A DNA stretch of 19,669 nucleotides from an uncultured Eubacteriales bacterium (GCA_934446065.1 CAKSDP010000028.1:1-19669), one strand, 5' to 3'. Positions 1 to 7,223 are shown, counted from the stretch's first letter. Notes: generated from the letters alone by a model not told the origin. Made by a program: numbers and translations.

Positions 1-74
1 CGTTCCCGAGGTGATTCGAACACCCGACCTACCGCTTAGGAGGCGGTCGCTCTATCCAGCTGAGCTACGGAAAC
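1..74 (-). tRNA. tRNA-Arg, anticodon CCU
   Basis: Read on the minus strand, this is a complete 74-nt cloverleaf. The 7-bp acceptor stem is GTTTCCG with CGGGAAC (one G-U pair) and the discriminator base is G. The D arm is GCTC/GAGC. The anticodon stem ACCGC/GCGGT carries the loop CTCCTAA, which places CCT at positions 34-36. The T arm has the usual TTCGAAT loop. It reads AGG arginine codons. The 3' end lies on the first base of the window, so whether CCA is encoded cannot be seen. It has its own promoter just upstream. Confidence 0.96.
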
Positions 75-107
75 ATATGCGGGGTGCTATTCACACGCCC
101 GCATATG
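74..107. repeat. Inverted repeat between tRNA-Arg and its promoter
   Basis: A perfect 10-bp inverted repeat, CATATGCGGG (74-83) and CCCGCATATG (98-107), is separated by 14 nt. One arm ends on the first base of the mature tRNA. The other lies just downstream of the -10 box at 110-115, so it straddles the expected transcription start. It may be an operator, or a partial hairpin in the pre-tRNA 5' leader. Confidence 0.7.
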
Positions 108-109
108 GT

Positions 110-138
110 ATTATACCACACATCTGTGGCTTTTTCAA
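110..138 (-). promoter_or_regulatory. Promoter of tRNA-Arg
   Basis: On the minus strand, TTGAAA (138-133) and TATAAT (115-110) are separated by exactly 17 bp, and TGG precedes the -10 box (extended -10). The spacer contains a small CCACA-GATG-TGTGG hairpin sequence. The predicted start is about position 103, roughly 30 nt upstream of the tRNA. The promoter lies in the 76-bp gap after the pckG stop, so the tRNA need not depend on pckG read-through. Confidence 0.8.
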
Positions 139-150
139 TACCAATTATAA

Positions 151-1929
151 TTACTTCGAGAGTCTTGCCTCGAGTCCTGCAAGCTCTTCCTTAAGCTCAG
201 CGGGAACTCTGTCGCCGATCTTCTCATAGAACTCCTTGATATTCTCAACATCTGCGAGCCATGCTTCCTTATCAACGGAGAGAAGCTCCTTCATGGTATC
301 CTCGGTAATATCGAGGCCGTCGATGTTGATATCCTTATAGTTCGGTACGTATCCGATTGCGGTCTCAACTGCGTCTACCTTGCCCTCGCAGCGGTCAAGG
401 ATCCAGAGAAGGACACGCATATTGTCGCCGAATCCGGGCCAAATGAAGTGGCCTTCGTCATCGGTACGGAACCAGTTGACGTGGAAGATCTTCGGTGCGT
501 GAGGGATCTTCTTGCCCATCTCAAGCCAATGTCCGAAGTAGTCGCCCATATCGTAGCCTGCGAACGGACGCATAGCCATAGGATCGCGGCGAACTACGCC
601 GACAGCTCCGGATGCAGCTGCGGTAGTCTCGGAAGCCATGATGGAACCGACGAACGTACCGTTCTGCCAGCTGGTGGACTGATATACCAGCGGAGCGGTT
701 CTTGCACGGCGTCCGCCGAAGATGATAGCCTCGATCGGCACGCCTGCCGGATTGTTGAACTCCTTGGAGAGGCAGGGGCAGTTCGTTGCCTTAGCGGTGA
801 ATCTGGAGTTGGGATGAGCACCGCAGGTGCTCTTATCAGCCTTGTTGTACATGGAGATATCCCACTTATTGCCGCGCCAGTCGATAGCATTCTTCGGAGC
901 CGGCTCGGTCATGCCCTCCCACCAAACGGTGTTATTGTCGAGGTCATGAACAACGTTTGTGAAGATGGTATCCTTCTTGGTAGTAGCAAGTGCATTGGGG
1001 TTGGACTTCTCGTTCGTTCCGGGGGCAACGCCGAAGAAACCGTTCTCGGGGTTGACAGCCCACAGACGTCCGTCGGAGCCTATGCGCAGCCATGCGATAT
1101 CATCGCCGACGCACCAAACCTTATAGCCCTGCTTCTTGTAGATCTCCGGCGGAATGAGCATTGCAAGGTTGGTCTTGCCGCACGCAGACGGGAATGCAGC
1201 AGTGATATACTTGATATCGCCGTTCGGGTACTCGATGCCGAGGATAAGCATATGCTCAGCCATCCAGCCCTCTTTGCGGCCGAGGTAGGACGCAATACGG
1301 AGTGCGAAGCACTTCTTGCCGAGCAGAACGTTTCCGCCGTAGCCGGAGTTCACGCTCCAGATAGTATTGTCCTCGGGGAAGTGGCAGATGTAACGGTTCT
1401 CCTCATCGAGGTCAGCCTTAGCGTGAAGACCCTTGATGAAGTCGCCGTCAGCGCCGATAGCGTCAAGAACGTCGTTTCCGACTCTCGTCATGATGAGCAT
1501 ATTCAGAACGACATAGATGGAGTCGGTAAGCTCGATACCGTACTTTGCAAAGTCGCTTCCGACGATACCCATAGAATACGGGATAACGTACATGGTGCGG
1601 CCCTTCATGGAACCGGTATAAAGCTTGGTCAGCTTTGCGTAGCACTCATCGGGTGCCATCCAGTTGTTGATGTTGCCTGCATCCTCCTTCTTGGTGGTGC
1701 AAATGAAGGTTCTGCCCTCAACTCTTGCAACATCGTTGACTGCGGTACGGTGCAGATAGCATCCGGGAAGCAGCTCCTCATTGAGCTTGATCATCTCGCC
1801 GGTGCTGCAAGCCTCGGCTCTCAGAGCCTCTGCCTGCTCCTCGGATCCGTCGATCCATACGATCTTGTCAGGGCAGGTCATTTTAGCCATTTCATCTACC
1901 CATGCAAGAAGACGCTTGTTCTCTGTCAT
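151..1929 (-). CDS. pckG: Phosphoenolpyruvate carboxykinase (GTP)
   Basis: This cytosolic enzyme converts oxaloacetate and GTP to phosphoenolpyruvate, CO2 and GDP. It is used in gluconeogenesis or, in many anaerobes, in the reverse CO2-fixing direction. The 592-residue product has the usual length of the GTP-dependent family. The decisive motif is the P-loop FPSACGKTN at residues 246-254; its Cys250 is the reactive cysteine that marks GTP-type enzymes, whereas the ATP class lacks it. The metal-ligand region is present (Lys205/206, His226 in WMAEH, Asp276/277 in GDDIAW), as is the FGGRR motif of the nucleotide site. The ATG at 1929 is preceded by AAGGAGG at a normal distance. Transcription starts from a strong promoter divergent from lexA, and the next gene downstream is the independently promoted tRNA-Arg. 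No clear Rho-independent terminator was seen after the stop. Confidence 0.97.
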   Translation of the reverse strand: MTENKRLLAWVDEMAKMTCPDKIVWIDGSEEQAEALRAEACSTGEMIKLNEELLPGCYLHRTAVNDVARVEGRTFICTTKKEDAGNINNWMAPDECYAKLTKLYTGSMKGRTMYVIPYSMGIVGSDFAKYGIELTDSIYVVLNMLIMTRVGNDVLDAIGADGDFIKGLHAKADLDEENRYICHFPEDNTIWSVNSGYGGNVLLGKKCFALRIASYLGRKEGWMAEHMLILGIEYPNGDIKYITAAFPSACGKTNLAMLIPPEIYKKQGYKVWCVGDDIAWLRIGSDGRLWAVNPENGFFGVAPGTNEKSNPNALATTKKDTIFTNVVHDLDNNTVWWEGMTEPAPKNAIDWRGNKWDISMYNKADKSTCGAHPNSRFTAKATNCPCLSKEFNNPAGVPIEAIIFGGRRARTAPLVYQSTSWQNGTFVGSIMASETTAAASGAVGVVRRDPMAMRPFAGYDMGDYFGHWLEMGKKIPHAPKIFHVNWFRTDDEGHFIWPGFGDNMRVLLWILDRCEGKVDAVETAIGYVPNYKDINIDGLDITEDTMKELLSVDKEAWLADVENIKEFYEKIGDRVPAELKEELAGLEARLSK

Positions 1930-1975
1930 ATTTGAAAATCCTCCTTAGTGGTTTGATTTTTCTTCATACGTCTTT

Positions 1976-2004
1976 ATTGTACTATTATTTAATGAATTTT
2001 TCAA
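1976..2004 (-). promoter_or_regulatory. Promoter of pckG
   Basis: On the minus strand, TTGAAA (2004-1999) and TACAAT (1981-1976) are separated by 17 bp. The predicted start lies about 40 nt upstream of the pckG ATG, which leaves no room for a large structured leader. The rest of the divergent pckG-lexA spacer (1930-2193) is AT-rich. It also holds a near-palindrome, TGAAAATTTTTTCA at 2094-2107, of unknown role. Confidence 0.75.
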
Positions 2005-2116
2005 TGGATTTTTCGTTTTTTCCGTAAAGTTTCAAATTATTCACAATTGACGTTTTGCGATATATGAAATTCCACTGCCGTTTACTCGTCGTGTGAAAAT
2101 TTTTTCAACTTTTATC

Positions 2117-2130
2117 GGAACACTTGTTTA
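2117..2130. promoter_or_regulatory. Probable LexA operator (SOS box)
   Basis: GGAACACTTGTTTA contains GAAC-N4-GTTT, close to the Gram-positive SOS box CGAAC-N4-GTTCG. It overlaps the -35 element of lexA at 2127-2132, where a repressor would block RNA polymerase. This fits the usual autoregulation of lexA. The outer bases deviate from consensus, so affinity may be moderate. Confidence 0.65.
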
Positions 2131-2155
2131 CTTTTGTCGAATTGTGTGGTACAAT
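2127..2155 (+). promoter_or_regulatory. Promoter of lexA
   Basis: TTTACT (2127-2132) and TACAAT (2150-2155) are separated by 17 bp, with TGG directly before the -10 box (extended -10). The weak -35 overlaps the SOS-box candidate. The start would be near 2162, about 30 nt upstream of the lexA ATG. Confidence 0.7.
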
Positions 2156-2193
2156 ATTATTGAAATGAAACTTTGTTACGCAGGAGGTACCGT

Positions 2194-2805
2194 ATGCTTA
2201 CCGAGAAGGAACAACGGATCCTTGACTACATAAGTCAATCCATAAAAACGAAGGGCTACGCTCCGACTGTCAGAGATATAAGATCGGCGCTCGGCATAAA
2301 AAGCACGGCGACCGTTTTTTCTTATATTGAGAGGCTTGAAAGGAAAGGATATCTCGTCCGCGAGAGCGGCAAGAGCCGCACTCTGCGTCTCGGCGGCACC
2401 GAGGAGGACGGAGGCGCTGCCGCATCCGGCACAAGTATGCGTATTCCGATTCTCGGGCGTGTCCGCGCCGGACTTCCGATCCTCGCCGAAGAAAATCTTG
2501 ACGGCTATGTCGATTTCGCACCGGACAGGCACATTGACTCTGCTCTGTTCGCATTGCGTGTTGTCGGCACGAGCATGATCGAGGCAGGCATTCTCGACGG
2601 GGATATCGTGATCGTCGAGAGCGCATCGACCGCCGAGGAAGGCGAGATGATCGTCGCCCTGATCGACGACAGCGCAACTGTCAAGATGTTCTACCGCGAG
2701 GGCAATATGTTCCGCCTTGAGCCGCGCAACAAAGCCATGCAGCCGATCTACACAAAGGAATTATCCGTGCTCGGCCGCGTTGTTGCAAGCGTCAGATACT
2801 ACTGA
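2194..2805 (+). CDS. lexA: LexA repressor, SOS response
   Basis: LexA represses DNA-damage genes and cleaves itself when RecA filaments form on single-stranded DNA. The N-terminal winged-helix DNA-binding domain covers about residues 1-66 (YAPTVRDIRSALGIKSTATV). A flexible hinge, about 67-82, follows, and then the S24 peptidase-like domain. The cleavage site is Ala92-Gly93 in GRVRAGLPI. The catalytic dyad is Ser127 (GTSM) and Lys164 (TVKMF). At 203 residues the length is normal. The start is placed at ATG 2194 because CAGGAGG lies 6 nt upstream at 2181-2187. An in-frame TTG at 2173 would put the Shine-Dalgarno inside the gene and adds no conserved residues. The promoter carries a probable self-operator. 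The DUF1846 gene follows after 48 nt with no terminator between, so the two are probably co-transcribed. Confidence 0.97.
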   Translation: MLTEKEQRILDYISQSIKTKGYAPTVRDIRSALGIKSTATVFSYIERLERKGYLVRESGKSRTLRLGGTEEDGGAAASGTSMRIPILGRVRAGLPILAEENLDGYVDFAPDRHIDSALFALRVVGTSMIEAGILDGDIVIVESASTAEEGEMIVALIDDSATVKMFYREGNMFRLEPRNKAMQPIYTKELSVLGRVVASVRYY

Positions 2806-2853
2806 TGCGCCGTTTCACCAAATCTATCACACTCACAGAAAGCGCAACTTTAC

Positions 2854-4341
2854 ATGAACATTGGATTTGACAACGACAAGTACATAAAGCTTCAGTCCGA
2901 CCACATCATGGATCGGGCTGAAAATATGGGCGGCAGGCTCTACCTTGAGCTTGGCGGAAAGCTGTTCGACGATCATCACGCGGCGCGCGTACTGCCGGGA
3001 TTTCTGCCGGACAGCAAGATCCGTATGCTGACCGCGATACGCGATCGCGCGGAGATACTTTTTGCCGTTTCGGCAGATGATATCGAGAAAAACAAGACCC
3101 GCGCCGACACCGGATTCTCCTACGGTGACGAGGTGCTGCGTCTCGCCTCCGAATTCCGCAAGATGGGCTTCAAGGTAAGCGGCGCCGCGATCACGAAATA
3201 CGCAAATCAGGCGGGGGCGGACAGACTGCGCCGCAAACTTGACGAAGCGGATATTACTTCGTATCTGCATTACCCGATCGAGGGATATCCCACGAATATC
3301 CCGTTCATCGTAAGCGATGAGGGATACGGCAAGTGCGAATACTTCCCTGCCACGCGCCCGATCGTCATTGTAACGGCTCCCGGTCCCGGCAGCGGAAAGA
3401 TGGCCGTCTGCCTGTCTCAGCTCTATCACGAGTACAAGCGCGGAATGCGCGCAGGATACTCGAAATTTGAGACGTTCCCCGTATGGAATCTGCCGCTCAG
3501 ACACCCGGTGAACCTCGCATATGAAGCGGCTACCGCCGATCTGAGAGACGTCAACATGATCGACCCGTATCACATGGAGAAATACGGCAAGATCGCGGTC
3601 AACTACAACCGCGACGTTGAGGCGTTTCCTCTCCTTGCAGACATACTCGAGAAGATATCCGGCGAATGCCCGTACTCGTCGCCGACCGACATGGGCGTAA
3701 ACATGGCGGGATTCTGCATCACCGACAACGATGCAGTCGAAGCGGCGGCAAAAGCCGAGATAATCAGACGTTACTACACATCGCTTGCGGACAGCGTGGA
3801 ACATCCCGACAACCCTGCGCTCGCCGATATCGTATACAAGGAAGAGCTGATAATGAAGCAGGCGGAGCTGTCTCCGTCGGACAGGCTCTCGGCAAAATAC
3901 GCACGGGAGAAAGCCGAGGCGACTGGCGGTCCCGCTGCCGCGATCGAGGTTGACGGGCACGTCATCACCGGAAAAACGACGCCGATCCTCGGCGCGTCGT
4001 CCGCGGCGCTGCTCAATGCGCTGAAATATCTCGCGAATATTCCCGACGATGTACAGCTTCTCTCACCGGCAGTGCTTGAGCCTGTAATGAAGCTGAAGGT
4101 CGAGCAGTTCGGCTCGAAAAATCCGCGTCTGCACACGGATGAGGTTCTGATCGTACTTTCGGTCTGCGCCGTGACCGACGAGATCGCGCGGTCGGCGCTG
4201 AACGCCGTTCCGCTGCTTCGCGGAAGCGAGGCACACCTCACGGTGAAGCCCGCGTCCGTCGATCGCTCGACGTTCAAGAAGCTCGGACTGAACTTCACAT
4301 ATGATCCCATCCGCTCGCAGAGCACGACGATGCAGAGATAA
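2854..4341 (+). CDS. DUF1846 (UPF0371) family protein
   Basis: The 495-residue product matches the DUF1846/UPF0371 family along its length. It opens with the typical FDNDKYIKLQSDHI stretch, followed by GGRLYLELGGKLFDDHHAARVLPGF at residues 26-50. The biochemical function of the family is not established. A conserved glycine-rich stretch, TAPGPGSGKMA (about residues 174-184), looks like a nucleotide-binding P-loop, but Met replaces the usual Ser/Thr after the Lys. No signal peptide or membrane segment is evident, so it is probably cytosolic. The ribosome-binding site is weak (AGAAAG about 10 nt upstream of the ATG). The gene lies 48 nt behind lexA on the same strand without an obvious separate promoter, so it may be transcribed from the SOS-controlled promoter; that is inference. 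It ends at a strong bidirectional terminator. Confidence 0.88.
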   Translation: MNIGFDNDKYIKLQSDHIMDRAENMGGRLYLELGGKLFDDHHAARVLPGFLPDSKIRMLTAIRDRAEILFAVSADDIEKNKTRADTGFSYGDEVLRLASEFRKMGFKVSGAAITKYANQAGADRLRRKLDEADITSYLHYPIEGYPTNIPFIVSDEGYGKCEYFPATRPIVIVTAPGPGSGKMAVCLSQLYHEYKRGMRAGYSKFETFPVWNLPLRHPVNLAYEAATADLRDVNMIDPYHMEKYGKIAVNYNRDVEAFPLLADILEKISGECPYSSPTDMGVNMAGFCITDNDAVEAAAKAEIIRRYYTSLADSVEHPDNPALADIVYKEELIMKQAELSPSDRLSAKYAREKAEATGGPAAAIEVDGHVITGKTTPILGASSAALLNALKYLANIPDDVQLLSPAVLEPVMKLKVEQFGSKNPRLHTDEVLIVLSVCAVTDEIARSALNAVPLLRGSEAHLTVKPASVDRSTFKKLGLNFTYDPIRSQSTTMQR

Positions 4342-4351
4342 CGCAAAGTAT

Positions 4352-4391
4352 AAAACCGGTGCAAGAACCAAATGTTCTTGCACCGGTTTTT
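4352..4391. terminator. Bidirectional terminator between DUF1846 and metI
   Basis: A perfect 17-bp stem (4352-4368 with 4374-4390, core CCGGTGCAAGAAC) has a 5-nt loop CAAAT. It is A-rich on one flank and T-rich on the other, so it can act as an intrinsic terminator in both directions. It begins 10 nt after the DUF1846 stop and directly abuts the metI stop codon at 4393-4395, so the convergent transcripts share it. Confidence 0.92.
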
Positions 4392-4392
4392 C

Positions 4393-5097
4393 TTATTTCT
4401 TGAGTCTTTTGTCCGATTTCACGGCAAGCTTTGTTCCGACGCCCTGGAACAGCTCGACGAGGATCACGAGAAGGATAACTGCCGCGTACATCACGAAATA
4501 CTGATATCTGTTGTAGCCGTAGCTGATCGCCATTTTACCGAGGCCGCCGCCGCCAAGCGCGCCGCTCATTGCCGAATAGCCGAGTATCGTTGTTATAGCG
4601 ATAGTTGCGTTCGAGATGAGCGAGGGTACGCTCTCGGGGATCATGACCTTTACGATCACCTGAATAGGTGACGCGCCCATGCTCTGCGCCGCCTCGATTA
4701 TGTTGGGGTTGACCTCTCTGAGGCTTCCCTCGACAATGCGAGCCACAAACGGGAACGCCGCGATGACAAGCGGGACGATCGACGCGACGGTACCGACGGC
4801 TGTTCCGACGATAAGGCGCGTGAGCGGGAACACGACGATCATGAGTATCAGAAACGGGATCGAGCGCAGAATGTTTATCACAAAGCCGAGCACTTTCATG
4901 AGCCATGTCGGCAGCGGGAGGACGCCCCCGCGCTCGCCTGCGACGAGAAGGACACCGAGCGGCAGACCGATAATTATTGCGAAGAATGTTGAGAGAACGG
5001 TGACGTACAACGTCTCCCATATAGCCAAAGGAAACTCACTTTTTACTATTGCTATGCCGTTTTGCACGGTCTCGGATGCAAAAAATTCCGCAAACAT
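4393..5097 (-). CDS. metI: Methionine ABC transporter permease MetI
   Basis: MetI is the membrane-spanning subunit of the D/L-methionine importer MetNIQ and forms a homodimeric channel in the cytoplasmic membrane. The 234-residue protein has about five hydrophobic helices, beginning near residues 27-50, 70-95, 98-120 and 160-180, with the last near 200-218. The EAA loop that contacts the ATPase is at 135-144 (EAAQSMGASP), followed by VKVMIPESVPSL. The family-typical GYSAMSGALGGGGLG stretch is at 173-187. The start ATG (5097-5095) shares one base with the metN stop (TGATG), which indicates translational coupling, and AGGAGG lies inside the end of metN. It is the last gene of metQ-metN-metI and ends at the bidirectional terminator. 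Confidence 0.96.
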   Translation of the reverse strand: MFAEFFASETVQNGIAIVKSEFPLAIWETLYVTVLSTFFAIIIGLPLGVLLVAGERGGVLPLPTWLMKVLGFVINILRSIPFLILMIVVFPLTRLIVGTAVGTVASIVPLVIAAFPFVARIVEGSLREVNPNIIEAAQSMGASPIQVIVKVMIPESVPSLISNATIAITTILGYSAMSGALGGGGLGKMAISYGYNRYQYFVMYAAVILLVILVELFQGVGTKLAVKSDKRLKK

Positions 5098-6104
5098 CAG
5101 TCCACCTCCTCTGCCGTAATATCGGGTGTGCGTCTGAGATAATCGAGCGCGATCTTCATCTGATCGCCCTCATCGGGGATACCAAGCATCATACTGCCAT
5201 AAACCTTGTCGCCTATGACCTTGGTTGATGCGGCAAGGATATTCGCGCAGATCTTATGCTCCATCGCCATCTTTGTAATAAGGGGCGTTCCGGCGGCAAG
5301 AGCGCCGTTGAACACGACGCGGATGCGCCGCTCGCCGGGATTCACCGCAAAATTCTCGAGCACTGCCTCGCCGATCGGGAACACGAGGCGCTTCGCGGCA
5401 TCGGATTTCGGGGACGCAAACACTGTTGCGACGTCTCCCTCCTCGACGACCTCGCCGTGATCGAGGATCGCGACCTTACCGCATATCTCCTCGACCACGC
5501 TCATCTGATGCGTGATGATGATAACGGTAATTCCGGTTTTCCGGTTTATCTCGCGGATAAGTTCGAGTATCGAATGGGTAGTCTTGGGGTCAAGCGCACT
5601 TGTCGCCTCATCGCACAGGAGCACCTTCGGATCTGTTGCAAGTGCGCGTGCGATCGCGATACGCTGTTGCTGACCGCCGGAAAGCTGAGCGGGATACGCA
5701 TTCGCCTTGTCCGGAAGTCCTACCGTTTCAAGAAGCTCCGCCGCACGGGCACGTGCCTCTTTCTTCGGCACGCCCGCAAGCTCAAGCGGAAAGCAGATAT
5801 TTGAAATACAGGTGCGCTGCATCAGAAGATTGAATCCCTGGAATATCATCGTGATATTCCGGCGCACCTCGCGCAGCTTACGCTCGGGGAGCGCACCGAT
5901 ATCAACTCCGTCGATGAGCACCTGTCCGTCCGTCGGACGCTCAAGCATATTTATGCAGCGGACAAGCGTACTCTTGCCGGCGCCGCTCATTCCGATTATG
6001 CCGTATATATCGCCGTCGTTTATCGTCAGATTTACGTTTTTCAGCGCATCGACGTCGCCGTCGGCTACTCTGAAGGATTTTGACAGATTTTTTATTTCAA
6101 TCAC
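5097..6104 (-). CDS. metN: Methionine ABC transporter ATP-binding protein MetN
   Basis: MetN is the ATPase of the methionine importer. The 335-residue product has Walker A GMSGAGKST at 38-46, signature LSGGQQQR at 141-148 and Walker B VLLCDE at 161-166. The C-terminal segment, about 255-330, looks like the NIL domain (MAMEHKICANIL, KVYGSMML), which in characterised MetN proteins binds methionine and inhibits transport when the cell is replete. The start is set at GTG 6104 because GGGAGAG lies 7 nt upstream (6112-6118) and the ABC fold begins at once (VIEIKNLSKSF). The longer in-frame start at 6179 adds 25 residues unlike the family. It lies 96 nt downstream of metQ and overlaps metI by one base. 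Confidence 0.96.
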   Translation of the reverse strand: MIEIKNLSKSFRVADGDVDALKNVNLTINDGDIYGIIGMSGAGKSTLVRCINMLERPTDGQVLIDGVDIGALPERKLREVRRNITMIFQGFNLLMQRTCISNICFPLELAGVPKKEARARAAELLETVGLPDKANAYPAQLSGGQQQRIAIARALATDPKVLLCDEATSALDPKTTHSILELIREINRKTGITVIIITHQMSVVEEICGKVAILDHGEVVEEGDVATVFASPKSDAAKRLVFPIGEAVLENFAVNPGERRIRVVFNGALAAGTPLITKMAMEHKICANILAASTKVIGDKVYGSMMLGIPDEGDQMKIALDYLRRTPDITAEEVD

Positions 6105-6200
6105 AGTATGTCTCTCCCGATCAGATGTTGATGGTGTCCCGAAAACGCGGACAATGAGGCTGACGGTCGTCAACCCCATGCCGGTGCTTTTTCTGCGTTA

Positions 6201-7064
6201 TTACTTATTTGCGGTAATAGCGTCAAGAGAAGTCTGCTTGCCGCCGTAGATTCCGAGAGGCTCAACGTGGATGATTGCTACGGACACGATGTGAGTTCCG
6301 TTCTTCTTGTTGAAATCATCGAGGTAAGGAGTGTGCTGGAAGTAGTTTGCGTCAACCTCGCCACTCTCTACAACATTGTTGGGCTGTACGTAGTCGGTGA
6401 ACTCTTTGATGTCGAGGGTGATGTCCTTCTCAGCGAGGATCTCCTTTGCGACTGCAAGGATCTCTGCGTGAGGTGCGGGAGATGCTGCAACGGATACGGT
6501 CTTGCCTGCAAGTGCTGCGTAATCAACGGAGGTGTCGTAGCCGTCGCCGGGATTCTCAACAACGCTGATGACAGCGCCGTCGTATTTATCGGAAATGAAG
6601 TCTGCGACCTTCTTGCTTTCAAGAGCAGCCTTGAGAGCGAGGATCAGGTCGGAATTCTCGTTGCCTTCCTTTACTGCAAGAATGTTGCCGTAAGCGGAAG
6701 CGGAGCCCTCAAGTGCAAGCGCGTCGGTCTTGGGGTTAAGTCCGGCGGAGATCGCATAGTTTGCGTTGATGACGCCATAGTCGCCGTCCTTCAGGACGTT
6801 CGGAACTGCTGCTGCCTCAACCTCGTTGAACTTGATATTGTAGGGATTCTCGGTGATATCAAGGACGGTTGCGCCGATGCCTGCACCCTCTTTGAGCTTG
6901 ATGTAACCCTTGCTCTCGAGGAGGAGGAGTGCGCGTGCTTCGTTCGTCGTATCATTCGGAACGGAGATCGTTATTTCGGACTGCTTGGATCCGCAGGAAG
7001 CGAATGCGGCGAGTGCGCCGACTGCGAGGAGGACTGCAAGTACGAGTGATGTGAGTTTCTTCAT
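6201..7064 (-). CDS. metQ: Methionine-binding lipoprotein MetQ, circularly permuted
   Basis: This is the extracellular substrate-binding lipoprotein of the methionine importer (NlpA/MetQ family). A signal peptide ends in the lipobox FASC with Cys24. The length, 287 residues, is normal, but the order of the conserved blocks is not. In canonical MetQ, the PHAEIL, FTDYVQPN, DANYFQH and HVEPLG blocks come first and the PNDxTNxxRxLLLL, NPxN, VINxxYA and YxGA blocks follow. Here the second set occupies about residues 31-170 (VPNDTTNEARALLLLE at 35-50, NPYNIK, VINANYA at 98-104, DKYDGA). A linker of about 17 residues comes next, and then the first set at 188-287 (SPAPHAEIL, FTDYVQPN at 222-229, DANYFQH at 238-244, HVEPLG). 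All landmark motifs are present and no frameshift is seen, so the protein is probably functional. AAGGAG lies 9 nt upstream of the ATG. Transcription is probably controlled by the leader at 7084-7263. Confidence 0.93.
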   Translation of the reverse strand: MKKLTSLVLAVLLAVGALAAFASCGSKQSEITISVPNDTTNEARALLLLESKGYIKLKEGAGIGATVLDITENPYNIKFNEVEAAAVPNVLKDGDYGVINANYAISAGLNPKTDALALEGSASAYGNILAVKEGNENSDLILALKAALESKKVADFISDKYDGAVISVVENPGDGYDTSVDYAALAGKTVSVAASPAPHAEILAVAKEILAEKDITLDIKEFTDYVQPNNVVESGEVDANYFQHTPYLDDFNKKNGTHIVSVAIIHVEPLGIYGGKQTSLDAITANK

Positions 7065-7083
7065 TTTTGATTTCTCCTTGTAT

Positions 7084-7119
7084 AAAAAATTAAAGGGAAA
7101 CGCGTTTGGCGCTTCCCTT
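7084..7119 (-). terminator. Intrinsic terminator (attenuator) in the metQNI leader
   Basis: On the minus strand, an 11-bp stem (7119-7109 with 7103-7093, core GGGAA/TTTCCC, one G-U pair) has loop CAAAC and is followed by TAATTTTTT (7092-7084). It sits between the promoter and the metQ ATG, only about 20 nt from the start codon. It can therefore only be a conditional terminator for metQNI. Its 5' arm (7120-7111) can instead pair with 7170-7161 at the end of the leader ORF (10 bp, three G-U), which would prevent its formation. Confidence 0.75.
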
Positions 7120-7134
7120 CATTTCAAATTATAC

Positions 7135-7152
7135 ACGCCGAAAAGCCGGCGT
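7135..7152 (-). promoter_or_regulatory. Short hairpin after the leader ORF stop
   Basis: ACGCCG (7152-7147 on the minus strand) and CGGCGT (7140-7135) form a 6-bp GC-rich stem with loop GCTTTT. It begins on the last base of the leader-ORF stop codon. Its position between the ORF and the terminator is where a transcriptional pause hairpin lies in ribosome-mediated attenuators. That role is inferred. Confidence 0.5.
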
Positions 7153-7223
7153 CAATCTTCAAAAGAAAGCCCCAGGTCTGTTTCGTCCATATACATGCAC
7201 ATGCAAAATACCACGTTTGTCAT
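7152..7223 (-). CDS. Met/Cys-rich leader peptide of the metQNI operon
   Basis: This is a 23-codon ORF, too short for ordinary gene calling. Its Shine-Dalgarno AAAGGAG (7237-7231) is placed ideally, 7 nt before ATG 7223. The product begins MTNVVF and continues with C7 M8 C9 M10 Y11 M12, then DETDLGLSFED and a TGA stop. Three methionines and two cysteines in six consecutive codons are far beyond chance for such a short peptide. The gene lies about 40 nt downstream of a consensus promoter and is followed by a hairpin and an intrinsic terminator. The likely role is cis-acting: ribosomes stalled at these codons for lack of charged tRNA-Met or tRNA-Cys would leave 7161-7170 free to form an antiterminator. 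No direct homolog is recognised. Confidence 0.75.
   Translation of the reverse strand: MTNVVFCMCMYMDETDLGLSFED

Noticed and set aside
448..1935. 495-codon open frame on the plus strand opposite pckG
   Set aside because: It lies wholly antisense to a clear PEP carboxykinase and has no recognisable family motifs. Its openness follows from the codon bias of pckG.
2833..3960. 375-codon minus-strand frame opposite the DUF1846 gene
   Set aside because: It is a shadow of the plus-strand gene, with no ribosome-binding site and a Cys/Arg/Val-rich composition typical of antisense reading.
6105..6179. 25-residue N-terminal extension of MetN
   Set aside because: The Shine-Dalgarno GGGAGAG sits correctly before GTG 6104, and the extension does not resemble MetN proteins.
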